Shown: in pieces, positions 53,572-62,107 of the stretch
Layout of the letters: each line of letters begins with the position of its first letter
How positions within the stretch are numbered: the first letter of the stretch is position 1
Assembly (NCBI GenBank): GCA_963730395.1
Contig: CAVSSK010000007.1
Coordinates: 239,029 to 303,028 of the forward strand
Length of the DNA stretch: 64,000 bases
From: Bog-473 sp963730395
GTDB taxonomy: Bacteria; Actinomycetota; Acidimicrobiia; Acidimicrobiales; RAAP-2
Reading direction: 5' to 3'
Made by a program: the position numbers and the translations under genes
The notes under the pieces: model-generated
Databases searched by the model: none
What the model saw: the letters and a program-made list of their open reading frames with translations, nothing else
Told to the model about the DNA's origin: nothing

Positions 53572-53841
53572 ATGGAACTTCCCGAGGATGTCATCGAGGA
53601 TGTCCGCAAGCGGCTGCATCGTGTAGTCGGGCAAGTCCAGGGCGTCGAGCGGATGCTCGACGAGGGTCGCGAGTGCCGCGACGTCGTGACCCAGTTGTCG
53701 GCCGCCACCAAGGCGCTCGAGCAGGCCGGGTTCCGCTTGGTCGCAGCCGGCCTCACCTATTGCCTCGAGAACCCCGACGAAGCCGAGGCCGACGGCTACC
53801 CGATCGACGAAGTCCAAAAGATGTTCATGAAGCTCGCCTGA
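53572..53841 (+). CDS. cstR: CsoR-family repressor, persulfide-sensing CstR type
   Basis: An 89-residue all-helical DUF156 protein from ATG 53572 (AGGAG at 53561-53565). GQVQGVERMLDEGRECRDVV carries Cys35 and AAGLTYCLEN carries Cys64. In copper-sensing CsoR the Cys-His-Cys set includes a His four residues before the second Cys; here that position is Gly60. Two cysteines without His is the CstR pattern, which senses persulfide or sulfide by forming tri/tetrasulfide links. It likely binds the six ATACCC...GGGTAT sites in 45-57 kb. Confidence 0.87.
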   Translation: MELPEDVIEDVRKRLHRVVGQVQGVERMLDEGRECRDVVTQLSAATKALEQAGFRLVAAGLTYCLENPDEAEADGYPIDEVQKMFMKLA

Positions 53842-53855
53842 GAGTCAGCATCGCT

Positions 53856-54035
53856 ATGTCCACCGCCACGATCACCGAGGACACGGGGCCGGTCACCCGG
53901 CCCGACGACATCCAGGTTCTCAGGACCATCGCCTGGTTCCGTGACGGTGAGGCGGTGGCCGCCCGCATCGGCGCCAAACCCTTGCGCCAGGTCGACGCCG
54001 ACCGGGGCCTCGCGTCGAGCTCAGGCGAGCACTGA
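53856..54035 (+). CDS. Small hypothetical protein
   Basis: A 59-residue frame between cstR and the DUF302 gene; its stop overlaps the next ATG (TGATG at 54033-54037). Content: TEDTGPVTRPDDIQVLRTIA, WFRDGEAVAARIGAK. No family recognised, no membrane segment. Position in the operon and tight spacing are the only support. Confidence 0.45.
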   Translation: MSTATITEDTGPVTRPDDIQVLRTIAWFRDGEAVAARIGAKPLRQVDADRGLASSSGEH

Positions 54036-54425
54036 TGCGTTCTCTCGACGCCGTCGTCAACCAACCCATCGAGCGCGCCGAGGGCGCGCTGCGCGTGGCG
54101 CTGGCCGCCCAGGGTTTCGGCGTTCTCACCGAGATCGACGTGGCCGCCACCTTCGAGGCGAAGCTCGGGGTCATCGGTCCGCCCCTCAAGATCCTCGGCG
54201 CGTGAAACCCGGCCTTGGCCCATCGGGCCCTGGAGCTCGATCCGACGGTCGCGCTCGGTGCTGCCCTGCAACGTCGTGCTTCGCGGGGACGGTGCTCGCA
54301 CCTCCATCTCCATCGCTGATCCACGTGAGCTCATGGACGAACCGGCCTTTGCCGAACTGGCCGCCGAAGCCGCGCGTCGCCTGGAGACGGCCCTCGGGTC
54401 GTTGGACGACGACGTCACCCGGTAA
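54035..54425 (+). pseudogene. DUF302 family protein with TGA at a conserved Cys, plus one frameshift
   Basis: ATG 54035: RAEGALRVALAAQGFGVLTE, IDVAATFEAKLGV, GPPLKILGA, then TGA (54203-54205) where family members have Cys of the ILGACNP motif. Translation-like sequence goes on in frame (NPALAHRALELDPTVAL). One extra G near 54258 shifts it into LPCNVVLRGDGARTSISIAD and a normal C-terminus to TAA 54423-54425. Read through, it is a full 129-residue DUF302. Options: TGC to TGA mutation or error, or selenocysteine. A GGCCC-ATC-GGGCC hairpin follows 14 bases after the TGA. Confidence 0.72.
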
Positions 54426-54442
54426 GGGCCAATCCCGGCGCC

Positions 54443-54916
54443 TCAACCGGCGAGGCCGTGCGCCCGCAGGAAGGTCCGTTGCTCGGCGTGCATCTCGTCG
54501 GGGAGTTGGGAGAACCAGTCGAGTCGATCCGGCGCGGTTGCCAGCGCATCGCCCACTGGAGGGGCCAGGTGGGTGCGGAACGCTAGGCCGACGGGCCAGT
54601 CGAGACCCCGTCGGGCGTGACTCGGGTATTCGATGTAGCCGAGGAAGTCGTCGATGGCGACCTCCGCGCCGATCTCGTCGAGCGCGACCCGGTGGACGGC
54701 ATGGGTCAGTGGCTCGGCGAACCGGACGGTCCCGCCGGGCAGGTTCCATAGGCCGTCGCACGGGCCGCCGATCCGACGGGCCAGCAGCACGCCCCGTTCC
54801 GAGCAGACGACGACCTCGACGGTGAGCCGGGGCACCTTCTGGAAGATCGCCCGGTACTCGGCCTCCGGGAGCGGTCCCGTCAATTCGTGGTCAGGCGACT
54901 CAGGCACCCGGCACAT
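54443..54916 (-). CDS. Nudix hydrolase-like protein with degenerate Nudix box
   Basis: A 157-residue protein. RLTVEVVVCSERGVLLARRI, DGLWNLPGGTVRFAEPLTHA and VHRVALDEIGAEV mark the Nudix fold. The box GX5EX7REUXEE reads G..E..RV..DE, so two catalytic positions are changed, as in GDP-mannose hydrolase-like members. It might hydrolyse a nucleoside diphosphate derivative or be inactive. It follows the MshC-like gene by 12 bp on the same strand. Confidence 0.8.
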   Translation of the reverse strand: MCRVPESPDHELTGPLPEAEYRAIFQKVPRLTVEVVVCSERGVLLARRIGGPCDGLWNLPGGTVRFAEPLTHAVHRVALDEIGAEVAIDDFLGYIEYPSHARRGLDWPVGLAFRTHLAPPVGDALATAPDRLDWFSQLPDEMHAEQRTFLRAHGLAG

Positions 54917-54928
54917 TCTCGTGGTCGG

Positions 54929-56075
54929 TCACCATGGGGGGTGCTCGACGTATTGCAGTCCCAAGAGACGCGTGAGGTCGCGTAGTACTTGTCCGTGCGC
55001 CTCCCTGGCGACGGCCAGGGCCCGTGGGAGGTCCAGGTTCTCGAACATGGCCCGTTGCACTTCCTCGAGCGCCGCGGAGGATCCTCCCGGCTTCGTCTCG
55101 AGGACCCGAAGTTCCTCGAGCTCGTGCTCGGCCCGGTCGAGTTCGGACTCCGTGAACTCCCAGGATTCGTGCCATGGCCGCGACAAGATGAGGAAGCGGA
55201 TCGCGGCTGCGGGCCAGCGTTCGAGCAGGTCATGGACGAACACCAGGTTGCCGGTCGACTTGGCCATCTTCTGGCCGCCGGCCATCACGGTGCCGACGTG
55301 CATCCAGGACCGGGCGAAGGGCCGCACCCCGGTAAAGGCCTCGGCCTGGGCGGCTTCATAGGCGTGGTGCGGGAAGGCCAGATCGGCACCCCCGGCGTGC
55401 AGGTCCACCGTGGCCCCGAAGGTCGTGAGGGCCATGGCCGTGCACTCCGCGTGCCAGCCGGGGCGCCCCGGACCCCACGGGCTCGGCCAGGCCGGCTCGT
55501 CGCCGATCGAGCGCACCCACAGCGCGGCATCGAGCGGATCGTCCTTGTTCGGGTCGTCGGGGTGGCCGCCGCGTTCGGCGGCCAGCGACGTCGCCTCCTC
55601 GCGGCTCAGCCCCGCCGTCTCGTGGACCGCACCGCCGCGGAAGTAGACCGATCCGTTGCGCTCGTAGGCGACGCCTCGGGCCAGGAGCTCGACGGCCAGG
55701 GCGATGACGCCGTCGACGTGGTCATGGCTGCGGGGCTCGAACGCCGGATGGGCGATGCCCAGGAGATCCATGTCGTGCTCGAAGCGGTAGGACTGTTGGG
55801 TCGCCAACGACTTCCACGGCACGCCCTCGCTCCTTGGCCTGGACGAGCAGATGGTCGTCGACGTCGGTGATGTTGCGGCACACCTCGACCGGGTGCCCGG
55901 TCAGGCGGAGGACCCGGGCGGCCATGTCGGCCCACACGAATGTGGCGGCATGGCCCAGGTGTGTGGTGTCGTACGGGGTGATGCCGCAGACGTAGATCCG
56001 TCCCGTGCCCATGAGGGGCAACCGGGCGCCGCCGATCTGCACGACGCCCTGCGCTTCCTTGTCGTCCCATGCCAT
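54929..56075 (-). pseudogene. mshC: MshC-like cysteine ligase (cysteinyl-tRNA synthetase family), frameshifted
   Basis: N-terminal YVCGITPYDTTHLGHAATFV with the HIGH-type motif, and NITDVDDHLL. After AKERG one extra G (near 55823) shifts the frame; it continues with VPWKSLATQQSYRFEHDMDL, GRPGWHAECTAMAL, GGADLAFPHH and GGQKMAKSTGNL (KMSKS-type). Total about 380 residues, shorter than CysS (about 460) and close to MshC, and YVCGITPYD-THLGHAAT is characteristic of MshC. It would join Cys to GlcN-Ins in mycothiol synthesis. Start ATG 56075 or 56108. A short CysS is the alternative. Confidence 0.75.
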
Positions 56076-56152
56076 GGTGTTCCGAGAGCCTTTCTCCATG
56101 GGCGTCAAGCTATCTTGATCATTCCGAGCAACCGTTCGCGTGATCAGGCTTG

Positions 56153-56512
56153 CTAATCAGCAGCCGATCGTGGCGCGGCAGATGCCACCGGCGCTGCAAA
56201 CTCCTCAAAGGCGGCCCAAGCCCGGGGGCCGTAGACGGTGGCGGTCCCCCCGTCCATCAACAGGGCCACCGAGAGCGCCTCGGCGACCTCCTCGGGAGTC
56301 GCCCCCTGCCGTGCGGCGGCCTTGGCGTGATAGGCGATGCAACCGTCGCACGCCTTGACCACAGCGATGGCGAGCGCCATGAGCTCTTTCACTCGTCCGG
56401 GGAGCACGCCATCGGCCACGGCCGCACCGTGCAGTTTGGTGAATCCCTCCCACGCCGCAGGGGCCGCTTGGCGGAGCGACCGGGTCGGGACCCCGGAGGT
56501 CCTCGATGACAT
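56153..56512 (-). CDS. Carboxymuconolactone decarboxylase/AhpD family protein
   Basis: A 119-residue CMD-domain protein from ATG 56512. LRQAAPAAWEGFTKLHGAAV, PGRVKELMALAIAVVKACDG, CIAYHAKAA: CDGC plus His is the AhpD-type CxxC...H disulfide site. LMDGGTATVYGPRAWAAFEE follows. It likely acts as a small peroxidase or disulfide relay. A second family member is at 42478. Confidence 0.87.
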   Translation of the reverse strand: MSSRTSGVPTRSLRQAAPAAWEGFTKLHGAAVADGVLPGRVKELMALAIAVVKACDGCIAYHAKAAARQGATPEEVAEALSVALLMDGGTATVYGPRAWAAFEEFAAPVASAAPRSAAD

Positions 56513-56556
56513 CGTGTGCGTGTCCCATGCATCAACCTTCCTGATCGTTGTCCTGG

Positions 56557-57080
56557 TCAGACAGAGGCGATAGTCCATTTCTCGCGCAGCTCGTGGGCCA
56601 CCAGCCATCGGAGCACCTCGCGGTCGCCTTGGACTTCGAGGCGCCGCAGCAGGACCGGGTTGTCGCTGGCCTGGCTTGCATGACGGATGATGGCCCTGCG
56701 CTGGCGTCCCCGGTCGCCGTGCACTACGGAGTCGAGGTCCTCGGGCCGTCCTACCGACGAACGTCGTGCCGAGCTCCTCGTTCAAGGTGGTGGCCACGCG
56801 CTCGGCGACCGCCCATGCCAGCACGGGCAACCGAGCGTCCGGGCAAAGTCCAGTGCAGCCTCGGTCGCTCGGCCATGGTCGAGATGCCCGGCGATGCCCC
56901 CTTCGTCGAAGACCAGCAGGAGGTCGGTCGGACTCGGGCAGCCACTTGACGGACGTGTTTCGCCAGCTGGTCGATCGGCTCGTGGTCCAATGCGGCGTCG
57001 GGGTAGTCGAAGAGCAGAGCCGAAGTGGCGCCGCAAGTTCGTGTCGTTGGCGATCGCGCTTCCCACCTTCCATGACTCAC
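56557..57080 (-). pseudogene. PIG-L (LmbE/MshB-like) deacetylase remnant
   Basis: Pieces in three frames read FDYPDAALDHEPIDQLAKHV, LLLVFDEGGIAGHLDHGRAT and VLAWAVAERVATTLNEELGT, ending LRRLEVQGDREVLRWLVAHE to TGA at 56557. FDEGG-GHxDH is the PIG-L metal/active-site motif. At least three shifts (about 56940, 56824, 56755) break it, and the first roughly 90 residues with the HPDD motif are absent. It sits near the MshC-like gene, so a former GlcNAc-Ins-type deacetylase is plausible. N-terminal loss suggests true decay. Confidence 0.6.
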
Positions 57081-57127
57081 CTCGCTGCAGGCCTCGGGTC
57101 GCTTCTGCGCCTGTCCAGTTCAAACCA

Positions 57128-57144
57128 ATACCCCCCGTGGGTAT
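57128..57144. promoter_or_regulatory. CsoR/CstR-type operator (site 4)
   Basis: ATACCCCCCGTGGGTAT, 17 bp, between the PIG-L remnant and the MMPL exporter gene. Confidence 0.65.
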
Positions 57145-57234
57145 ATTCCGACGGCTACGGATCCGACGCCGGCAACGGTTGTGGGCCCAGAACGCCGATG
57201 GAATCCGATCCCCTCGAACAACTGGCCAGGCTTG

Positions 57235-57250
57235 ATACCCCCGGGGGTAC
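57235..57250. promoter_or_regulatory. CsoR/CstR-type operator (site 5)
   Basis: ATACCCCCGGGGGTAC, a near-perfect palindrome, 88 bp before the MMPL start. Confidence 0.72.
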
Positions 57251-57266
57251 ACTGCTAGAGTACTCA

Positions 57267-57282
57267 ATACCCCCCTAGGTAT
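57267..57282. promoter_or_regulatory. CsoR/CstR-type operator (site 6)
   Basis: ATACCCCCCTAGGTAT, 55 bp before the MMPL start and 32 bp centre-to-centre from site 5. Two closely spaced sites could allow cooperative binding of repressor tetramers. Confidence 0.68.
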
Positions 57283-57337
57283 CTGGCATGCGTCGCTTTC
57301 CCGGGCGCCGATGCCGGTCTGACAAAGGACGTTTCTC

Positions 57338-59615
57338 ATGACGACGACCCGAGGTGCCGGTCTCAAAGCGCTCGACGAGGCGGAGGGAACCGGCGCGGCC
57401 GACCCGCCGACCGGGACCCCGAAGGTCGAGCACGCAGACGACGCCGCCACCCATGGGGCCGGTGCAGGCCCCTTCGCCCGACTCGGTCGTTGGGCTGCCA
57501 CCCATTTCCGGCGCGTGCTCGTCGCGTGGCTCCTGGTCCTCCTCGGGTTCGGGTTCTTCGCCGTCCACGTGGAGAACGCACTCGCCGGTGCCGGGTGGCA
57601 GGCCTCGAACAGCCAGTCCGTCGCGGCCCGGGCCGTCATCGAGAAGGACTTCTCCGGCCTCGGTGCCACCGGCCTGCAGGTCGTGATCGTCGACCACCAC
57701 GGTCCCATCGCATCGGACCCGCAGGCCCAGGCCGTCGTGGCCAAGGCGACCGAGGTGCTCCGCAGCGATCCCCGGGTGTCCACCGTCGTCCCCCCGCAGG
57801 CCGGGGTCTCGATCTCACGCGACGGCCGGACGGCGGTCATCACCGCGGGATCCGCCGCCGACTCCAACAAGATGGTGCAGGCAGCCGACGCCGTCGCCAG
57901 CCCAAGCTGGCGGCACTGTCCACCTCGCGGCGTCTCGTGACGCTGACCGGGGACAGCGCCCTGTGGGCCAACTTCAACACCGCCAACCGCTCGGCCATGC
58001 TGCGCTCCGAGATGCTGTCGTGGCCGGTGACGATCATCATCTTGATCATCGCCTTCGGGAGCCTGGTGGCCGCCGGCCTGCCGCTGCTCTTGACCATGGC
58101 CGGACTCCTGGTGGCCGCCGGCGCCCTGGTCATCACCACCAAGTTCACGCCCGTCTCCATCTGGGCGCTCAACTTCGCCCTGATGTTCGCCCTGGCCCTG
58201 GGCATCGACTACGCCCTCTTCCTGGTCATGCGCTTCCGCTCCGCCCTCGAACGCCGTGGGGCCGAACCGGGCGACCACGAGGCGATCGTCGCCTCGGTGG
58301 CCGAGACGGTCGACACCGCCGGCAAGGCCGTGGCCTTCAGCGCGCTGACGGTCCTGGCCTCGCTGGCCGCCATCCTGATCGTGCCGAGCCCGGCCTTCCG
58401 GTCGATGGCCTTCGGCATCATGCTGTCGGTCGTCGCCGTGCTGGCGGCCACCCTGACCCTCCTGCCCGCCGTGCTCGGCAAGCTCGGGACCAACATCAAC
58501 AAGGGAAAGATCCGGCTGCGGCGCAGGCCTCGGGCCGAAGGCGATGAGGGTCCCCTCGACCGGGCGCTGCACTCCTGGGGCAAGTTCCTGTGGCGTCATC
58601 CGTTCCCGGCTGGTGCGGCCGCCCTGGTCCTGCTGCTGCTGGCCGCCGCGCCGATCATCGGGATGCGGACCAACATGCCCTCGATCACCATCGTGCCGGC
58701 CAGCGCCAACGCCCGGGTCGGCTACTACCAGGTGACCAACGCCTTCGGTCCCGGCGCTCCGGGCACCCTGCAGGTGGTGGTGCCCGCGGGCGAGCAGGCC
58801 CAGGCCCTCGCCATCCTCGCCCACACGTCCGGGGTGGCCGGCGTCGTGCCGGGCCCGACCACGGCCGGGTGGACCCTCGACCAGGTGGTCCCGACCACGG
58901 GCCCTCGACGACCACGACCGGTGCGACCATCGACCACCTCCGCCAGGTGCTGCCGGCCGGGACGCTGGTCGGCGGGGCGGCGGCCGAGAACCACGACCTC
59001 CAGCAGTCGCTGGCGTCGCACACGCCGATCGTCCTCGCCATCCTGGGCATCCTCGGGTTCCTGCTGCTCCTGATCGCCCTCGGCGCCCCGCTGATCGCCG
59101 CGCTGGGCGTGCTGATCACGGCGCTGTCGGTGGCCGGCGCCTTCGGCATCGGTCGGCTCATCTTCCAGAACGGCGATCTTTCCGGCCTCCTCGGCTTCCA
59201 ACCCCAGGGCTTCATCGACGCCTGGGCCCCGCTGTTCTTCGGCGCCATGGTCTTCGGCGTGGCCATGGACTACACGCTGTTCATGCTGTCCGCGGCAAAG
59301 GAGCGCTACGAGACGCACCCCGACCCCGAGCACGCCATGGTCGGCTCGATGCGCACGTCGGGGCGGGTGGTGCTCTCCGCCGCCGCCGTCATGATCGCCG
59401 TGTTCCTGACCTTCGCCCTGTCCGGACCGCTGGCCCCCAAGGAGATGGGCGTGATCCTGGCCATCGCCGTGGCCCTCGACGCCCTGGTGGTGCGACTGGT
59501 GGTGCTTCCCGTCGTGCTGCGGCTGGGTGGGCACGGGGCCTGGCACCAGCCGAAGTGGCTCGGCCGGATCCTGCCCAAGGTGCAGGTTCTCCCACTGAGA
59601 GGTGCTCCGAGGTGA
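57338..59615 (+). pseudogene. MMPL-family (RND) membrane exporter, frameshifted
   Basis: About 758 residues in three frames. Part 1 from ATG 57338: FRRVLVAWLLVLLGFGFFAV, periplasmic loop 1 VVIVDHHGPIASDPQAQAVV. A shift near 57897. Part 2: WPVTIIILIIAFGSLVAAGL, GIDYALFLVMRFRSALE, SIWALNFALMFALALGIDYA. A shift near 58902. Part 3: IVLAILGILGFLLLLIALGA, GVAMDYTLFMLSAAKERYET, APKEMGVILAIAVALDALVV. GIDYALF and AMDYTLF are the paired MMPL proton-relay motifs. It exports lipids or small molecules. Three CsoR/CstR-type operators precede it. Confidence 0.85.
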
Positions 59616-59619
59616 CGAG

Positions 59620-59670
59620 GTGACCCACGAGGAAGGAGAGGTCCAACGGCTGTTCACGAAGTTGGCGTGA
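59620..59670 (+). pseudogene. C-terminal fragment resembling CstR
   Basis: A 16-codon frame ends in EVQRLFTKLA, close to the last residues of the intact regulator at 53572 (EVQKMFMKLA). It lies between the MMPL stop and the DUF2892 gene, where a cstR gene is often found. Probably the tail of a deleted second regulator. The match is short. Confidence 0.35.
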
Positions 59671-59718
59671 ACGGCGAGTTCACCAGCAAGGAATCGACGA
59701 GAGAAGGGAGCACGAATC

Positions 59719-59871
59719 GTGGCATTCTCCAAGTTCATGGCACCGAGTGCAGGGCGGATCATCAGGATCATTGCCGGCCTGATCCCACTCGCCGCCGGAG
59801 CACTCGACGTCTGCCTCTTCAACGTCCTGTTCAATCAGCCACTCAGTGGCAAGACAGTTCGGGCGAGTTGA
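59719..59871 (+). CDS. Short DUF2892/YgaP-like membrane protein, internally deleted
   Basis: A 50-residue frame from GTG 59719 (AGAAGGGAG upstream). The N-terminus FSKFMAPSAGRIIRIIAG and C-terminus IPLAAGALDVCLFNVLFNQP, LSGKTVRAS match the two ends of about 70-residue DUF2892 proteins, but the first membrane segment between them is missing. LDVC carries the conserved Cys. It may be a functional short form or a decayed copy. Confidence 0.55.
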   Translation: MAFSKFMAPSAGRIIRIIAGLIPLAAGALDVCLFNVLFNQPLSGKTVRAS

Positions 59872-59941
59872 CTGACGCCATGGAGCCGCGATGGGGCGAA
59901 CGGTCGGACCCGTCGTCAATCATCGACTCGGAGATGACACC

Positions 59942-60586
59942 ATGACAACGAAGCCCGCTTCGACCATCGAGGTCTTCGCCGACGTCTGGTGTCCCTTCAC
60001 CCACGTCGGGCTGCGGGCGATCGATGAGCAGCGCAGGCGCTCCGGGCGCACCGGCGTGGCGATCTGGGTCAGAGCGTGGCCGCTCGAATTGGTGAACGGG
60101 GCACCACTTGACCCAGCCGTCACCGCGGAGCACGCCGAGGACCTGCGAAACCAGGTCGCCCCGAACCTGTTCCGTCACCTCGACCTCGCCCGCTTCCCGC
60201 GCTCGACTCTCCATGCGCTGGCGCTCGCCAACCGCGCCTATCGCTCCGATCTCAAGGTTGGCGAGCAGATGAGCCTCGCGTTGCGCAATGCCCTCTTCGA
60301 GGAAGGCCGTGACATTTCGGAGCGGGCCACGCTCGAGCAACTGGCGGGTGAGTACGGAGTCGACATGCCCGACGAGTCCGATGACGCTGATGTCGTGGCG
60401 GACTGGCACATGGGTGTGGAGCGTGGCGTCCTCGGGTCCCCTCACTTCTTCTGTGGTGGCGCCGACGTGTTCTGTCCCTCGCTCGACATCACGAAGGACC
60501 CTGTGCGTGGGGTGTCGATCGTCAGGGACGCCTCGCGTCTCACGGAGTTCCTGGCGAGGTGCTTTGCCCAGCCCGGACCGACATGA
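59942..60586 (+). CDS. DsbA-family thiol oxidoreductase (FrnE-like)
   Basis: A 214-residue protein from ATG 59942 (GGAG 8 bases upstream). TIEVFADVWCPFTHVGLRAI holds the active site as CPFT, so the second Cys of CxxC is absent, as in several FrnE/2-hydroxychromene isomerase-like members. GVLGSPHFFCGGADVFCPSL gives the cis-Pro loop and two late Cys. It could reduce mixed disulfides in the cytoplasm or act as a glutathione/mycothiol-linked isomerase. Confidence 0.85.
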   Translation: MTTKPASTIEVFADVWCPFTHVGLRAIDEQRRRSGRTGVAIWVRAWPLELVNGAPLDPAVTAEHAEDLRNQVAPNLFRHLDLARFPRSTLHALALANRAYRSDLKVGEQMSLALRNALFEEGRDISERATLEQLAGEYGVDMPDESDDADVVADWHMGVERGVLGSPHFFCGGADVFCPSLDITKDPVRGVSIVRDASRLTEFLARCFAQPGPT

Positions 60587-60631
60587 GTCGTGGCCCGACA
60601 CGCAGATTGTTGGCGGGTTGGGGTCGGCAAC

Positions 60632-60930
60632 ATGAAGACCGACCAGGTGACCTTCAAACTCGGACCCATCTACACGCGCAAGGGGATGGAGTTCCATCAG
60701 GCATTGGCGATGGCGATCCACCCCGAAGGCGGACCAGGGCGACCGTGGCCCTATCTCGAGGTCACCTATACGGACCCGGCCCGGGGCGGGATCCACGTCG
60801 AGCTGGACGACGCCTATCTGGTCAACGCCACGGGCCCGAAGCTCGACGGGGAAGGCCGGAGACCACCACGGTCCAGGCGACGAGGGGTGCCGAACATGAC
60901 GTGGAGATTCGCCTTCAGGCCCGACTTTCG
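60632..60930 (+). CDS. Hypothetical protein, possibly frameshifted
   Basis: ATG 60632: KTDQVTFKLGPIYTRKGMEF, HQALAMAIHPEGGPGRPWPY, LEVTYTDPARGGIHVELDDA. After GPKLDGEG the reading becomes Arg-rich; the other frame (TTTVQATRGAEHDVEIRLQA) looks more natural, so a shift near 60858 is likely. The end is uncertain and meets the convergent gene at 60931. No family recognised. Confidence 0.4.
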
Positions 60931-61284
60931 TCAAGAGCCGCAATCAACTTTCTCGGCGCGACCCGCGCGGAAAGCCTCTTCGCAGATGATCGTGATCTCA
61001 TCCCACTCGATGACGCCGTCAAGTCGGACTCCGAGCCAGCCCCGCCCCCCGACATACGGTGGACGGAAGAATCGGTCGGGCTCCGTCGTGACGAGCTCTT
61101 CCTGGGCGCCCGGCGGCGCCGCGCACCACAAATGGGGAAACCGGTGATCGTGGTGGCCATCGAGCCAAAGGCTCAAGAACTGCTTCCCTGCGAAGAACGC
61201 CGGCGCTCCGTGGCTCAGCTTCTCCGTCACGCGGGGAAGACCCAGGCAAATCATACGGACTCGCTCTTCGAGCTCCACGTGCAC
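60931..61284 (-). CDS. MmcQ/YjbR family protein
   Basis: About 117 residues. MICLGLPRVTEKLSHGAPAF, FAGKQFLSLWLDGHH, DRFFRPPYVGGRGWLGVRLD, IEWDEITIICEEAFRAGR match the CyaY-like MmcQ/YjbR fold, a DNA-binding or unknown-function family. GTG starts at 61284, 61287 and 61278 are all possible; no clear ribosome site. It is convergent with the gene at 60632. Confidence 0.78.
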   Translation of the reverse strand: MHVELEERVRMICLGLPRVTEKLSHGAPAFFAGKQFLSLWLDGHHDHRFPHLWCAAPPGAQEELVTTEPDRFFRPPYVGGRGWLGVRLDGVIEWDEITIICEEAFRAGRAEKVDCGS

Positions 61285-61451
61285 CACGAAATGGACGTTA
61301 ACCCCCGACCCGCCACATCCCCGACCGGGCCGACCAGTGGGCGTGCCCTCGTGGCGTATTGGGGCAGGGGTCACTCGTAGTGAAAGAACACGCGAGCCAC
61401 CGTTCGCGGCGATGTCACTCCGTACGCTCAGGCAGATGAGTCACCGTTGCA

Positions 61452-61983
61452 TCAGCGCCGGCGTTGGGCCTTGACGAGGGGAATGCCAAAGGGCACAAAA
61501 GCCACGATCGCGGCGACGATCGCGACATAGGCGCCCCACAACCAGCTGAAGCCGGCCGGCTTGAGTAGGAATCCCAGCACCACGAGGGCCAGATTGACTC
61601 CGGTCATGAAGGGCCAGGAGCTGATCTTTGGACATTCGGCCTTGTACCGCGAGGTCGCCGATGCCGAACGCGGTGATCACGACGTAGAGCACAAGCACGA
61701 TCGAGTCCAGCACCGCGACGAACAGCCAGCCGTGGGCACTCAGTCCATCGACGGAGAAGGGGCCGATGCCGTACCAAGGCAGCCAGAACGAGACCAGGAG
61801 GACCATGGTGGCCGGGCCGACGACCCGATCGGTGTGGTTCAGGGCGTTCAGCCGCTGTCGCGACTTCCCGAAACGCTTGGGCGTCGGTCGTGGCATGACA
61901 GCCGGCCTGATGGCGGCGCCGCATTTTGGGCAAAGTGCAGTCCCCAAGGGCACCTCAATCAGGCAGCGGGAACACGCAGGCAA
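61452..61983 (-). CDS. Zinc-ribbon membrane protein, frameshifted near the middle
   Basis: N-terminal CSRCLIEVPLGTALCPKCGA is a double-CxxC zinc ribbon. Transmembrane segments follow: VVGPATMVLLVSFWLPWYGI and WLFVAVLDSIVLVLYVVITA. After SKDQLLALHD a one-base shift (near 61625) hides the natural second half: MTGVNLALVVLGFLLKPAGF, WLWGAYVAIVAAIVAFVPFG, ending TGA at 61452-61454. Four-helix protein of unknown function. Confidence 0.6.
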
Positions 61984-62107
61984 TCGGCCAACCTCCTTCC
62001 TGCTGTCACGGACGCGCCGGCTCAGGCTACAGCGAAGTGAGGTGTAACTCGTCCCATTCGAATTGAGAACGCAGCCCGACCCAAAGCCCGATAACTCGGA
62101 TCGATCC

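Noticed and set aside
56782..58824. A 680-codon minus-strand frame opposite the MMPL gene
   Set aside because: Composition is His/Gln/Gly/Arg-rich and lacks domains; only its last part coincides with the PIG-L remnant. The plus strand shows clear MMPL motifs.
58725..59834. Minus-strand frame of 369 codons
   Set aside because: Antisense to the MMPL C-terminal half; low-complexity product and no start site.
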